This document shows, piece after piece, positions 7,305-13,527 of a stretch of 13,527 nt of DNA; the stretch's first letter is position 1; every line of letters starts with the position of its first letter. The stretch spans positions 1 through 13,527 of the forward strand of contig DAOVVQ010000079.1 of assembly GCA_030637065.1 (NCBI GenBank). Reading direction: 5' to 3'. The notes under the pieces are model-generated. The model was given only the letters and a program-made list of their open reading frames with translations, was not told the origin of the DNA and made no database searches. The position numbers and the translations under genes were made by a program. The stretch is from Planctomycetota bacterium (GTDB lineage Bacteria; Planctomycetota; Phycisphaerae; Sedimentisphaerales; Anaerohalosphaeraceae).

Positions 7305-7334
7305 TTGAAATAATACGTGGTATTTTGGTAGAAT
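7305..7334 (+). promoter_or_regulatory. Promoter of the DUF1549-DUF1501-PPC operon
   Basis: TTGAAA (7305-7310) and TAGAAT (7329-7334) each match the sigma-70 consensus at five of six positions and are 18 bases apart. The predicted start is near 7341, giving a leader of about 130 nt before the ATG at 7475. The surrounding 7260-7335 stretch is the most AT-rich of this gap. It is the best-looking housekeeping promoter ahead of a long operon in the window. Confidence 0.5.
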
Positions 7335-7340
7335 GAGTTG

Positions 7341-7474
7341 TCGGCGCGCAAAAGCACCCCGACTGAGGGGGCAGGCTGGAGGTCGCGATTTTAGAGCTTG
7401 GCTGGGACGAAGAGCGTCCTGCCTGGCGGTGCGGAAGGCTTGCCGGCTTAGATGAAAACGTGGAGTTGCAAAAC
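7341..7474 (+). other. Operon leader with small hairpins; rest of gap 7065-7304 empty
   Basis: The gap 7065-7474 contains no plausible gene. From 7065 to 7304 I see nothing beyond unique-looking sequence and no terminator for the kinase gene. The transcribed leader contains CCCC-GACTGA-GGGG (7357-7370) and GGACG-AAGAG-CGTCC (7405-7419). A competing pairing of GGCAGG (7370-7375) with CCTGCC (7418-7423) would disrupt the second hairpin, and GCACC (7354-7358) can pair with GGTGC (7428-7432). This could be a regulatory leader, but the helices are short and I recognise no riboswitch class. Confidence 0.25.
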
Positions 7475-9070
7475 ATGATGAAGATAGTATTTGTTTGGAC
7501 GATGATATTGTCAGCGGCCATTGTCGCCGGTGCGGCGCCTGCGCCTCCGAGCCCTTTTGAAACCAGCTACACCCTGACGGGCGCCAACCCGATCGACAAG
7601 CTGGTCCTGGAGAAACTCAACGAACTGAATATCAAGCCGGCCAATGTCTGCTCCAATGCCGTGTTTGTTCGGCGTGCCTATCTTGACATAATCGGCACCA
7701 TCCCGACCCTGCAGCAAGCCAGGGCGTTCATCGTGGATAAGAATCCGGCCAAACGCAAGAAGCTGATCGACCGGTTGCTCGAGCGTGAGGAGTTTGCCGA
7801 TTACTGGGCGATGAAGTGGGGCGACCTGCTGCGGGTTAAGGCGGAGTTTCCGATCAACCTGTGGCCTAACGGCGTGCAGGTCTATCACCGGTGGATTCGG
7901 GAGAGCGTCAAGGCGAACATGCCGTATGATCAGTTCGTTCGGGAGATGCTCACAGCCAGCGGCAGTAATTTCCGTGTGCCGCCGGTGAACTTCTATCGCG
8001 CTCTCCAGAGCAATGAACCGGAAAGCATCGCCAAGGCGGTTGCGCTTACGTTTATGGGTATGCGGGTCCAGCACTGGGAAAAAGAGCGGCTGGAAGGTCT
8101 GGCGGCGTTCTTCTCGCAGGTATCGTACAAGGCGACGGGTGAGTGGAAAGAGGAGATTATTCGTTACGACGCCGAGAAAGCGCTCGTCTCGGTCGGCAGC
8201 GGCAGTGTGCCGATGGGCGTCTTTCCCGACAAGTCGCGAGCCCGCCTGTATCCGGGTGAAGACCCGCGTGAGGTGTTCGCCAAGTGGCTGATCGACCCGA
8301 AGAACCCGTGGTTTACGAAAAACATCTCCAACCGCGTATGGTCATGGCTGTTGGGGCGGGGGATCATTCATGAGCCGGACGATATTCGTCCGGACAATCC
8401 GGCGAGCAATCCGAAGCTGCTTGCGTACCTGGAAAAGGAACTTGCCGGCGCCAACTACGATCTCAAGCATCTTTTCCGGCTGATCCTGAACTCGAGAACG
8501 TATCAGCTTTCTTCGATCCCAAAGAGCGATAAGCCCGAGGCGGCGGCGAATTTTGCGTATTATCCGATCCGCCGGCTCGAGGCCGAGGTGCTGGTCGACG
8601 CGTTGTGCCAGATCACCTGGACGACGGAGAAGTATTCCAGTGCGATCCCCGAGCCGTTTACGTTCATCCCGGAAGAGCAGCGGTCGATCGCTCTGTCTGA
8701 CGGCAGCATTACCAGCCCGTTCCTGGATCTGTTCGGGCGACCGTCCCGCGATACGGGTCTGGAATCGGAGCGAAACAATAATCCGTCCGCCGCCCAGAGC
8801 CTGCACATGCTCAATTCAAGTCACATCCAGAAGAAGATCGAGCGGACGACCAAATTTAAGGCGTTTATACAATCCAAACAGCAGAATCCGCGACAGGTCG
8901 TCACAGCTTTGTACCTGACGATCCTTTCGCGTTTCCCAACGGAAAAAGAATTGAAGATCGTGCTGACATATTCGCCGCCACTGGCAGGCAAGAGCAGCAA
9001 GAGCCGTGAGGTCGGCAAGGACCTTGCCTGGGCACTGCTTAACAGTGCCGAGTTTCTTTACCGACATTGA
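7475..9070 (+). CDS. Exported DUF1549/DUF1553 protein lacking its usual haem motif
   Basis: The 531-residue product belongs to the planctomycete DUF1549 (PSCyt2) - DUF1553 family of exported proteins, whose biochemical role is not established. Residues 1-20 form a signal peptide ending at AGA-AP. DUF1549 spans about 38-215 (PIDKLVLEKL, FVRRAYLDIIGTIPT, DRLLEREEFADYWAMKW). DUF1553 spans about 262-530 (EVFAKWLIDPKNPWF, NRVWSWLLGRGI, LNSRTYQLS, YYPIRRLEAEVL, LNSAEFLYRH). In the family members I remember, a CxxCH (CAQCHxHP type) follows the GVxxQ segment. Here MGMRVQ (195-200) runs straight into HWEKERLEGLAAFF, so that motif is missing, as is any PSCyt1 module. ATG 7475 is preferred: GGAG lies at 7462-7465, nine bases upstream, whereas the in-frame GTG at 7460 overlaps that site. 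It is the first gene of a three-gene operon. Confidence 0.87.
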   Translation: MMKIVFVWTMILSAAIVAGAAPAPPSPFETSYTLTGANPIDKLVLEKLNELNIKPANVCSNAVFVRRAYLDIIGTIPTLQQARAFIVDKNPAKRKKLIDRLLEREEFADYWAMKWGDLLRVKAEFPINLWPNGVQVYHRWIRESVKANMPYDQFVREMLTASGSNFRVPPVNFYRALQSNEPESIAKAVALTFMGMRVQHWEKERLEGLAAFFSQVSYKATGEWKEEIIRYDAEKALVSVGSGSVPMGVFPDKSRARLYPGEDPREVFAKWLIDPKNPWFTKNISNRVWSWLLGRGIIHEPDDIRPDNPASNPKLLAYLEKELAGANYDLKHLFRLILNSRTYQLSSIPKSDKPEAAANFAYYPIRRLEAEVLVDALCQITWTTEKYSSAIPEPFTFIPEEQRSIALSDGSITSPFLDLFGRPSRDTGLESERNNNPSAAQSLHMLNSSHIQKKIERTTKFKAFIQSKQQNPRQVVTALYLTILSRFPTEKELKIVLTYSPPLAGKSSKSREVGKDLAWALLNSAEFLYRH

Positions 9071-9159
9071 TCCGAGGGGCTGGTGGGAAACCGGGAATAG
9101 ATTGGAGCAGATCGGGGGGATGCGACGATGTATGTAAAATGGAAAGGAAAGGTGGAACT

Positions 9160-10533
9160 ATGAACAGAGAGAACAGTTCAAAAGGCAGAGAAAGACGCAT
9201 ACTATCCGGGCCAATGTCCAGACGAGAGGCGATGCGGCTTGGCGTCTATGGAACAGCCGGGCTCACACTGGGCAGCAGCCTTACCTGCGGCGCACCAGCC
9301 AAAGCACAGGCGACAAAACGCCCGGCCAAAGCCAAGTCGGTCATCCAGATATGGATGTGGGGCGGACCTCCGCATCTTGACACCTTCGATCCCAAGCCTG
9401 AGGCGGGCAATGACTACTGCGGTCCGTACAAGAACCCGATCAAGACCAACGTAAGCGGGATCAGGATTTGCGAACTGCTGCCGGAACTTGCCAAGCAGGC
9501 GGATAAATATTCCATCATTCGAAGTATGACCCACGGCGTTAACGGCCATGAGACGGCTTCATACATGGTCCAGACGGGCAGGAAGTCCGGCGACGGGCAG
9601 GTTTATCCGTGCGTCGGGGCGGTTGTTTCGCTGTTTAAGGGCTATGACGCCGGATACAGCGGGCTGATCCCGCCTTATATTGTGCTGACGGGGCCGCAGG
9701 GTCGGTTTTCCGAGGCGGGATTCCTCGGCTCGAAGTACAAACCGTTTTCTACGGGCGGCGATCCGGTGAGAGATCCGTTCGTCGTTGAAGGCGTCGTCGC
9801 GCAGGGCATTACGACCCAGCGACAAAAGAGCCGTCGCCAGCTTCTCCACGAACTCAACACATTGGGCAAGGCCATGAAGGGTGATCCTAAACTGGAAAAG
9901 CTGGATGCGTGCGAACAGCGGGCGTATGACCTGATACTCGGCGATGCCGGTAAGGTGAGAGTCCTTGCCGTGAATAAATACGCCCTTGGAGACCGCTACG
10001 GGCGGACGACATTCGGTCAGTCCTGTCTTGTGGCACGTCGGCTGGTGGAACGCGGCGTTCCGTATGTAACGATCAATTACAGGGGCTGGGATACGCATAA
10101 GGATAATTTCGGGGCCATGCGCCAAAACCTGCCGCAAATGGACAACGGTTTCGCAACACTATTGCAGGATCTGTCGGACCGCGGGCTTTTGGACAGCACG
10201 ATCGTCTGGTGGGGCGGCGAGTTCGGACGGACACCGAAGATCGGTTGGGAAGCGCCTTGGAACGGCGGACGCAGCCATTACGGCAAGGTCTTCTCAACGG
10301 TTGTCGCTGGCGGCGGGTTCAAGGGCGGCCAGATATTGGGGTCCTCGGACGCGAAAGGCGAAGAGGTCAAGGACCGTCCGGTGTATCCGGTTGACTTTAT
10401 CGGCAGTATGTACGATCTGTTAGGCATTGATAGTAACGCGAAACTGCCGCATCCACAGGGTCTGGATATCAGCGTAACAGCCTCTGCCGCCGACGGGATG
10501 AAAACGGGCGGACGTTTGACGGAGATCATGTAG
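9160..10533 (+). CDS. DUF1501 protein with twin-arginine-like signal
   Basis: The 457-residue product is a DUF1501 protein, a family related to the sulfatase/alkaline-phosphatase fold, with unknown substrate. MSRREAMRLG (19-28) with Arg-Arg at 21-22, a hydrophobic stretch to about 42 and CGAPAKAQA resemble a Tat export signal, typical of this family. Core landmarks are IQIWMWGGPPHLDTFDPKP (62-80), EFGRTPK (354-360), GRSHYG (370-375) and the C-terminal YPVDFIGSMYDLLGID with LPHPQGLDI. The aspartate and histidines in the first and third motifs are plausible metal ligands. Start: ATG 9160 follows GGAAAGGTGG at the right spacing. An upstream TTG at 9067 and ATG 9139 are in frame but would add a poorly conserved head before the signal. 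It lies 89 bases after the DUF1549 stop and 14 bases before the next gene. DUF1549/1553 and DUF1501 genes are commonly adjacent and are thought to work as pairs. Confidence 0.88.
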   Translation: MNRENSSKGRERRILSGPMSRREAMRLGVYGTAGLTLGSSLTCGAPAKAQATKRPAKAKSVIQIWMWGGPPHLDTFDPKPEAGNDYCGPYKNPIKTNVSGIRICELLPELAKQADKYSIIRSMTHGVNGHETASYMVQTGRKSGDGQVYPCVGAVVSLFKGYDAGYSGLIPPYIVLTGPQGRFSEAGFLGSKYKPFSTGGDPVRDPFVVEGVVAQGITTQRQKSRRQLLHELNTLGKAMKGDPKLEKLDACEQRAYDLILGDAGKVRVLAVNKYALGDRYGRTTFGQSCLVARRLVERGVPYVTINYRGWDTHKDNFGAMRQNLPQMDNGFATLLQDLSDRGLLDSTIVWWGGEFGRTPKIGWEAPWNGGRSHYGKVFSTVVAGGGFKGGQILGSSDAKGEEVKDRPVYPVDFIGSMYDLLGIDSNAKLPHPQGLDISVTASAADGMKTGGRLTEIM

Positions 10534-10547
10534 TAAGGGAGAATATC

Positions 10548-12512
10548 ATGAAACGGTCTATATGGCAGGTAGCTTTGTCGTCGGTGCGGGTTTTGGCGGT
10601 TGCCTTTGTGGCAGCGGCGATCTGTGGTGCGGCTGCGCCGCCAAAAGCGAATATTGCTTACGTCTTCCCAGCCGGTGGCAGGCAGGGTTCGACGTTTGAG
10701 GTTAAACTCGCCGGCACGCGACTCGACGGGGTGACCAATGTCGTTGTTTCCGGCGGAGGCGTCAAAGGGACGCTGGTAGAACACGTAAAGCCCCTCAGCG
10801 GCAAAGACCGCAACCTGCTCAGAGACAGACTCAAGAAACTGCCGGCGGAGATAAAGAAGGCAAACCAGAGCAAGGCTCCGAACCTCGCGACACTTCAAAA
10901 AGAGATGGCCGAAGTCAGGAATACACTTGCCAACCCGAAGAATAACCCCGTTGTCAGGCGGAATAACCCCGGGCTCATCGAGGACCTTGTCCTCCGGATT
11001 ACGGTAGCTCCCAATGCCAAAGCGGGCAAGCGCGAACTGAGAATAAAGACCGCGCGGGGCCTGTCGAATCCGGTTGTGTTTCATGTAGGCGGGCTGCCGG
11101 AATATACCGAGAAGGAACTAAAGACCAACACCAAAAATGTAGAGCAGTTGCCGCAGTTGCCGGTGATCGTAAACGGCAGGATCATGCCCGGCGATGTCGA
11201 CCGTTTTCGATTGAAGCTCAAAAAGGGCACGCAGCTTGTAATGTCCGCCAGCGCGAGGGAACTTATCCCGTATCTCGCCGACGCCGTTCCCGGCTGGTTT
11301 CAGGCGACTTTGGGACTTTACGATGCAGGCGGCAAGGAGTTGGCCTACGCCGACGATTACCGTTTCAATCCCGATCCGACCCTTTTCTATGAGATCGACA
11401 AAGACGGCGAATATGTCCTTGCTATCAAGGACGCCATTTACCGCGGGCGCGAGGATTTTGTCTACCGTATCGCCGTCGGTGAGCTGCCGTTCGTTACGAG
11501 CGTCTTTCCCATGGGCGGTCAGGTCGATACGCAGACCACGGTTCAGATGATCGGCTGGAACCTGCCGAACGATGAGCTGACGATGGATACCAGGCGCAAA
11601 CTGCCGGGAATCCTTCCGGTTTCGGTTCGCAAAGAGCGGATGATCTCCAATAATATGCCGTTTGCGGTAGGTACTTTGCCAGAGCGGATGGAGCGCGAGC
11701 CCAACAATCGCAAGACGATCGCCCATAAGGTCGTGCCGGCACTGGTTTTGAACGGTCGCATCGATAAACCGGGCGATATTGACGTATTCCGTATCGAAGG
11801 CCGCAAAGGCGAGGCGATCGTTGCCGAGGTGTATGCCCGACGGCTGAACTCTCCGCTGGACTCGACGCTGAAGCTGACCGACGCCGACGGCAAGACTATC
11901 AAGGCCAACGACGACCATGAGGACCGCTCGGCTGGGCTAACTACGCACCAGGCCGATTCGCTGATCAGTACCACGCTGCCTGCGGACGGGACGTATTATC
12001 TTCACTTAGGCGACGCTCAGCAAAAGGGCGGCCAGGCGTATACCTATCGCCTGCGGATAAGCGGCCCTCAGCCGGATTTCGACCTGCGTGTCGTGCCCTC
12101 CAGTCTCAGCGCTCGCGGGAATACAACGATCCCGATCACCGTCTACGCCCTGCGAAAAGACGGTTTTGCCGGCGAGATCACCGTGTCCCTAAAGGGCGCT
12201 CCGCAGGGATTCGTCCTGACCGGGACTAAAATACCCGCGGATAAGGAACAGGTCGAGATGAAACTGAAGGTCCCGTGGAATGCATCGAGGGAGCCGATGA
12301 CCCTGCGTCTGGAAGGACGCGGCAAGATCGCCGGCAAACAGATCGTCCGTCCGGCAATACCCGCTGAGGACATGATGCAGGCCTTTCTCTACCGCCATCT
12401 CGTCCCCTCGCAGGACCTTAAGCTGGTAGTATTAGGACCTCCACCGAAAAAACCCGCACCAAAAAAGGCCCCGGTAAAAAGACCGCCGATCAAGAGCGCC
12501 AAGGCCCGGTAG
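10548..12512 (+). CDS. Exported protein with two PPC-type beta domains
   Basis: This 654-residue protein is probably exported. A signal peptide covers residues 1-30 (MKRSIWQ, hydrophobic core, AICGAAA). Residues about 36-180 begin with a TIG/IPT-like strand pattern (YVFPAGGRQGSTFEVKLAGT), interrupted by a lysine-rich helical stretch. Two bacterial pre-peptidase C-terminal (PPC) domains follow: about 205-305 (GDVDRFRLKLKKG, DGEYVLAIKD) and about 400-505 (GDIDVFRIEGRKGE, LPADGTYYLHLGD). A further beta-domain runs about 510-600, and the last 25 residues are a Pro/Lys-rich tail with repeated PKK and PVKR units. No protease or other catalytic domain is visible, so it is probably a binding or structural partner of the two proteins encoded upstream. 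ATG 10548 has GGGAG at 10537-10541, six bases upstream. The previous gene ends in tandem TAG TAA only 14 bases before. No terminator is obvious after it. Confidence 0.82.
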   Translation: MKRSIWQVALSSVRVLAVAFVAAAICGAAAPPKANIAYVFPAGGRQGSTFEVKLAGTRLDGVTNVVVSGGGVKGTLVEHVKPLSGKDRNLLRDRLKKLPAEIKKANQSKAPNLATLQKEMAEVRNTLANPKNNPVVRRNNPGLIEDLVLRITVAPNAKAGKRELRIKTARGLSNPVVFHVGGLPEYTEKELKTNTKNVEQLPQLPVIVNGRIMPGDVDRFRLKLKKGTQLVMSASARELIPYLADAVPGWFQATLGLYDAGGKELAYADDYRFNPDPTLFYEIDKDGEYVLAIKDAIYRGREDFVYRIAVGELPFVTSVFPMGGQVDTQTTVQMIGWNLPNDELTMDTRRKLPGILPVSVRKERMISNNMPFAVGTLPERMEREPNNRKTIAHKVVPALVLNGRIDKPGDIDVFRIEGRKGEAIVAEVYARRLNSPLDSTLKLTDADGKTIKANDDHEDRSAGLTTHQADSLISTTLPADGTYYLHLGDAQQKGGQAYTYRLRISGPQPDFDLRVVPSSLSARGNTTIPITVYALRKDGFAGEITVSLKGAPQGFVLTGTKIPADKEQVEMKLKVPWNASREPMTLRLEGRGKIAGKQIVRPAIPAEDMMQAFLYRHLVPSQDLKLVVLGPPPKKPAPKKAPVKRPPIKSAKAR

Positions 12513-12649
12513 TCAAGAAAAACCAAATAGCCAGACCAATACAGCACAACATGCCAGCGGAATGGTGCGAAATATCGCATCCTACACGACTTCTTTTGTC
12601 CTTAATCACGGATTGTTTGTTCAGAATGGGATTTTTTTCAAGGATGGCC

Positions 12650-12678
12650 TTGACTTTGCCGAACAAATGTTGTATGTT
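12650..12678 (+). promoter_or_regulatory. Promoter of the antitoxin gene
   Basis: TTGACT (12650-12655, five of six) and TATGTT (12673-12678, four of six) are separated by exactly 17 bases. The predicted start is near 12685, giving a 60-nt leader before ATG 12745. The -10 hexamer lies inside the first of four phased GTATG-type repeats, the position expected of an autoregulated toxin-antitoxin promoter. The rest of the short gap 12513-12649 shows only a small TGCGA-AATA-TCGCA hairpin. Confidence 0.5.
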
Positions 12679-12715
12679 TAATGTAAGGACAATGTATGGT
12701 AGACGTATGACGAGT
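12672..12715. promoter_or_regulatory. Four 11-bp-phased repeats, putative antitoxin operator
   Basis: GTATG, GTAAG, GTATG and GTATG begin at 12672, 12683, 12694 and 12705, exactly 11 bases apart. Each is preceded by T or C, and three of the four intervals are purine-rich. The array covers the -10 element and transcription start of the antitoxin promoter. An 11-bp period places every copy on nearly the same face of the helix, as expected for cooperative binding of ribbon-helix-helix dimers. RelB/DinJ antitoxins are of that fold and repress their own promoters; binding here is inferred. Confidence 0.5.
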
Positions 12716-12744
12716 AATCGAACTATTGGAAGGATATCATAGAC

Positions 12745-13005
12745 ATGGCCAGAACCGCGACAATACAGGCCAGGGTGGAGCCTGAGACCAAGAGCGAGGC
12801 TCAAAAAATCCTTGGAGCCTTGAATATTTCGCTTTCCGAGGCGATTTCGATGTATCTCAAGCAGATCATCTTTCACAAGGGGATCCCTTTTGAACTTAAG
12901 ATCCCCACTGAAGTTACTGCCAGGACGCTGGAAAAGGCTGAGGCTGGCCAGGATGTTCACCAGGTCTCCGACGTTAAGGAGTTATTCGAGGAGCTTGACG
13001 CTTGA
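12745..13005 (+). CDS. RelB/DinJ-family antitoxin, apparently without toxin
   Basis: The 86-residue product matches the RelB/DinJ antitoxin pattern. An N-terminal ribbon-helix-helix DNA-binding part (ATIQARVEPETKSEAQKIL, then LNISLSEAISMYLKQI) is followed by the family's GIPFELKIP and a C-terminal toxin-binding tail ending in VKELFEELDA. Such proteins neutralise a RelE/YafQ-type mRNA-cleaving toxin and repress their own operon. GGAAGGA (12728-12734) lies ten bases before the ATG. The toxin gene normally starts within a few bases of the antitoxin stop. Here the next frame stops after about five codons (TTG at 13002, TAG at 13017-13019), and the following 500 bases are hairpin-rich non-coding DNA. 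The gene itself is intact. It may be a solitary regulator, an anti-addiction remnant, or act on a toxin elsewhere. Confidence 0.85.
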   Translation: MARTATIQARVEPETKSEAQKILGALNISLSEAISMYLKQIIFHKGIPFELKIPTEVTARTLEKAEAGQDVHQVSDVKELFEELDA

Positions 13006-13067
13006 ATCAGCGTGTGTAGATTCTTTGTGTCGCCCCTTCAAGGCTTAGGTGCTTTTTGGTCTCGATC

Positions 13068-13086
13068 CCCAGAGCGTTGCTCTGGG
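13068..13086. repeat. REP-like hairpin with GTT loop
   Basis: CCCAGAGC (13068-13075) and GCTCTGGG (13079-13086) pair perfectly around a GTT loop. No T-tract follows directly. Its neighbour at 13100-13112 also has a GTT loop, suggesting a paired REP unit and not an isolated terminator. Confidence 0.55.
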
Positions 13087-13099
13087 CTGTATTGTTTTC

Positions 13100-13119
13100 G
13101 CCCCGTTGGGGCTTTTTTT
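13100..13119 (+). terminator. Intrinsic terminator
   Basis: GCCCC (13100-13104), loop GTT (13105-13107), GGGGC (13108-13112) and seven consecutive T (13113-13119) make a textbook rho-independent terminator on the plus strand. It lies 95 bases after the antitoxin stop and would end that transcript. Confidence 0.65.
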
Positions 13120-13401
13120 ACTTAACCACTCGCCGCGGCGAAGCGCGTCGCAGCCGGGCGGATTACGCGGATCCTCGCGGATTATGGGGTGATTAAGCCA
13201 GCGTGAATCTGTTTCGAGTTGGTTGGGTGTTTAGTTGCAGGGCTAAAGCCCTTTTTGGGTTTGGGCTGTGGCGGGTCTCCGCTCTAAAGAGCGGAGTTAG
13301 TCAGATGGTGCAGCTTTCAGGGGGTTAGTCAGGGCAGGTGCTTTGAGAGTATGATAACGTGGGCACATACCGCAGTATGGGGCTCAGCGGGGCGGCTGGG
13401 A

Positions 13402-13439
13402 GTGGTTTTTTTGTGAAAAGGTGGTTTTTTTTGCGAAAA
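13402..13439. repeat. Imperfect T-rich tandem repeat
   Basis: GTGG-T7-GTGAAAA (13402-13419) is followed after one base by GTGG-T8-GCGAAAA (13421-13439). Similar G/T blocks continue to about 13475 (GGTTTTTTG, then seven T and GGGG). It may be slippage-prone sequence or the outer part of an insertion element; no function can be assigned. Confidence 0.5.
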
Positions 13440-13483
13440 AAGGGGTTGCATGGTTTTTTGAATTTTTTTGGGGTTGTATTCCC

Positions 13484-13527
13484 CGCCGCTTGCGGCGTAA
13501 AATGCCGCCATGAGTGAATACCTACAT
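13484..13527 (+). mobile_element. Possible left end of an IS200/IS605-like element
   Basis: A perfect hairpin CGCCGC-TT-GCGGCG (13484-13497) is followed by an ATG at 13510 that opens MSEYLH before the window ends. IS200/IS605 elements carry a subterminal hairpin just upstream of tnpA, and many single-gene TnpA (Y1 transposase) proteins I remember start MSEYIHKSHNV or similar. The fit of five of six residues plus a correctly placed hairpin is suggestive. Six codons cannot prove it, and the element tip cannot be located. Confidence 0.35.
13510..13527 (+). CDS. Possible start of Y1 transposase TnpA (cut by window end)
   Basis: Only ATG AGT GAA TAC CTA CAT is present (MSEYLH). The proposed product is the small HUH/Y1 single-strand transposase of IS200-like elements, based on the N-terminal resemblance and the adjacent hairpin. 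No clear Shine-Dalgarno precedes it. It could equally be a chance frame. Confidence 0.3.

Larger units (their letters stand above)
13006..13509. other. Non-coding, hairpin-rich region
   Basis: No supportable gene is present in these 504 bases. It holds REP-like hairpins at 13068-13086 and 13100-13112, a GC-rich stretch with CGCCGCGGCG at 13131-13140 and repeated GCGGATT words, and further hairpins at 13239-13252 (AGGGCT-AA-AGCCCT followed by T5) and 13277-13296 (CTCCGCTC-TAAA-GAGCGGAG). An imperfect T-rich tandem repeat covers 13402-13439, and a GC hairpin lies at 13484-13497. Base composition shifts abruptly from GC-rich to homopolymer T-rich after about 13400, as at the edge of inserted DNA. 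Confidence 0.6.

Noticed and set aside
9067..9159. Upstream start (TTG 9067, overlapping the previous stop) for the DUF1501 gene
   Set aside because: It would add 31 residues before a Tat-like signal. ATG 9160 has a clear purine-rich ribosome-binding site at the right distance.
10278..11918. Two long antisense open frames (266-268 codons) opposite the DUF1501 and PPC genes
   Set aside because: Their composition mirrors the sense codons, and they have no start signals or domains. The sense frames have signal peptides and family motifs.
13002..13019. Toxin gene start overlapping the antitoxin stop (TTG at 13002)
   Set aside because: The frame ends after five codons and no further toxin-like sequence follows. 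At most it is a remnant.

Overview
The window looks like a piece of a Planctomycetota chromosome, and a Phycisphaerae-type lineage is my best guess. The evidence is the gene content: a protein with a hydrazine-synthase-alpha-type domain and haem motifs, an ECF sigma factor paired with a large membrane Ser/Thr kinase, and a DUF1549/DUF1553 - DUF1501 - PPC-domain gene set. These families are concentrated in planctomycetes and relatives. No rRNA or tRNA gene is visible to refine the placement, and the call rests on remembered families, not a search.

Layout. (1) 1-342 carries the end of a short interspersed repeat and then a strongly self-complementary segment (94-293) that is probably a structured RNA or leader of unrecognised class. 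(2) 343-3072 is a single reading frame for a secreted discoidin + beta-propeller + HZS-alpha-like + di-haem protein. It is broken by an in-frame TAG at 1705-1707 inside a 22-codon patch that looks corrupted without any change of length. (3) 3073-3478 is non-coding: one perfect hairpin and a mosaic of palindromes, whose last module is repeated at bases 1-32. (4) 3479-7064 is a two-gene signalling operon, ECF sigma factor then membrane kinase, one base apart. (5) 7065-7474 is non-coding, with a good promoter (7305-7334) and a leader. It precedes a three-gene operon (7475-12512) encoding exported DUF1549/DUF1553, DUF1501 and PPC-domain proteins. (6) 12513-13005 holds a promoter, four 11-bp-phased putative operator repeats and a RelB/DinJ-type antitoxin with no toxin after it. 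(7) 13006-13527 has REP-like hairpins, one canonical terminator, a T-rich repeat and, at the very edge, what may be the first six codons of an IS200/IS605-type transposase.

How the genes may work together (inference). The haem protein and the three-gene operon encode proteins of the large exported planctomycete repertoire. The sigma/kinase pair between them could couple an envelope signal to transcription of either neighbour, but nothing in the sequence proves that link. There are no other anammox genes, so the HZS-alpha resemblance should not be read as hydrazine synthesis. The items most worth following up are the candidate structured RNA, the interrupted haem-protein gene, the DUF1549 protein lacking its usual CxxCH, the non-RD kinase with a large insert, and the phased operator of the orphan antitoxin.
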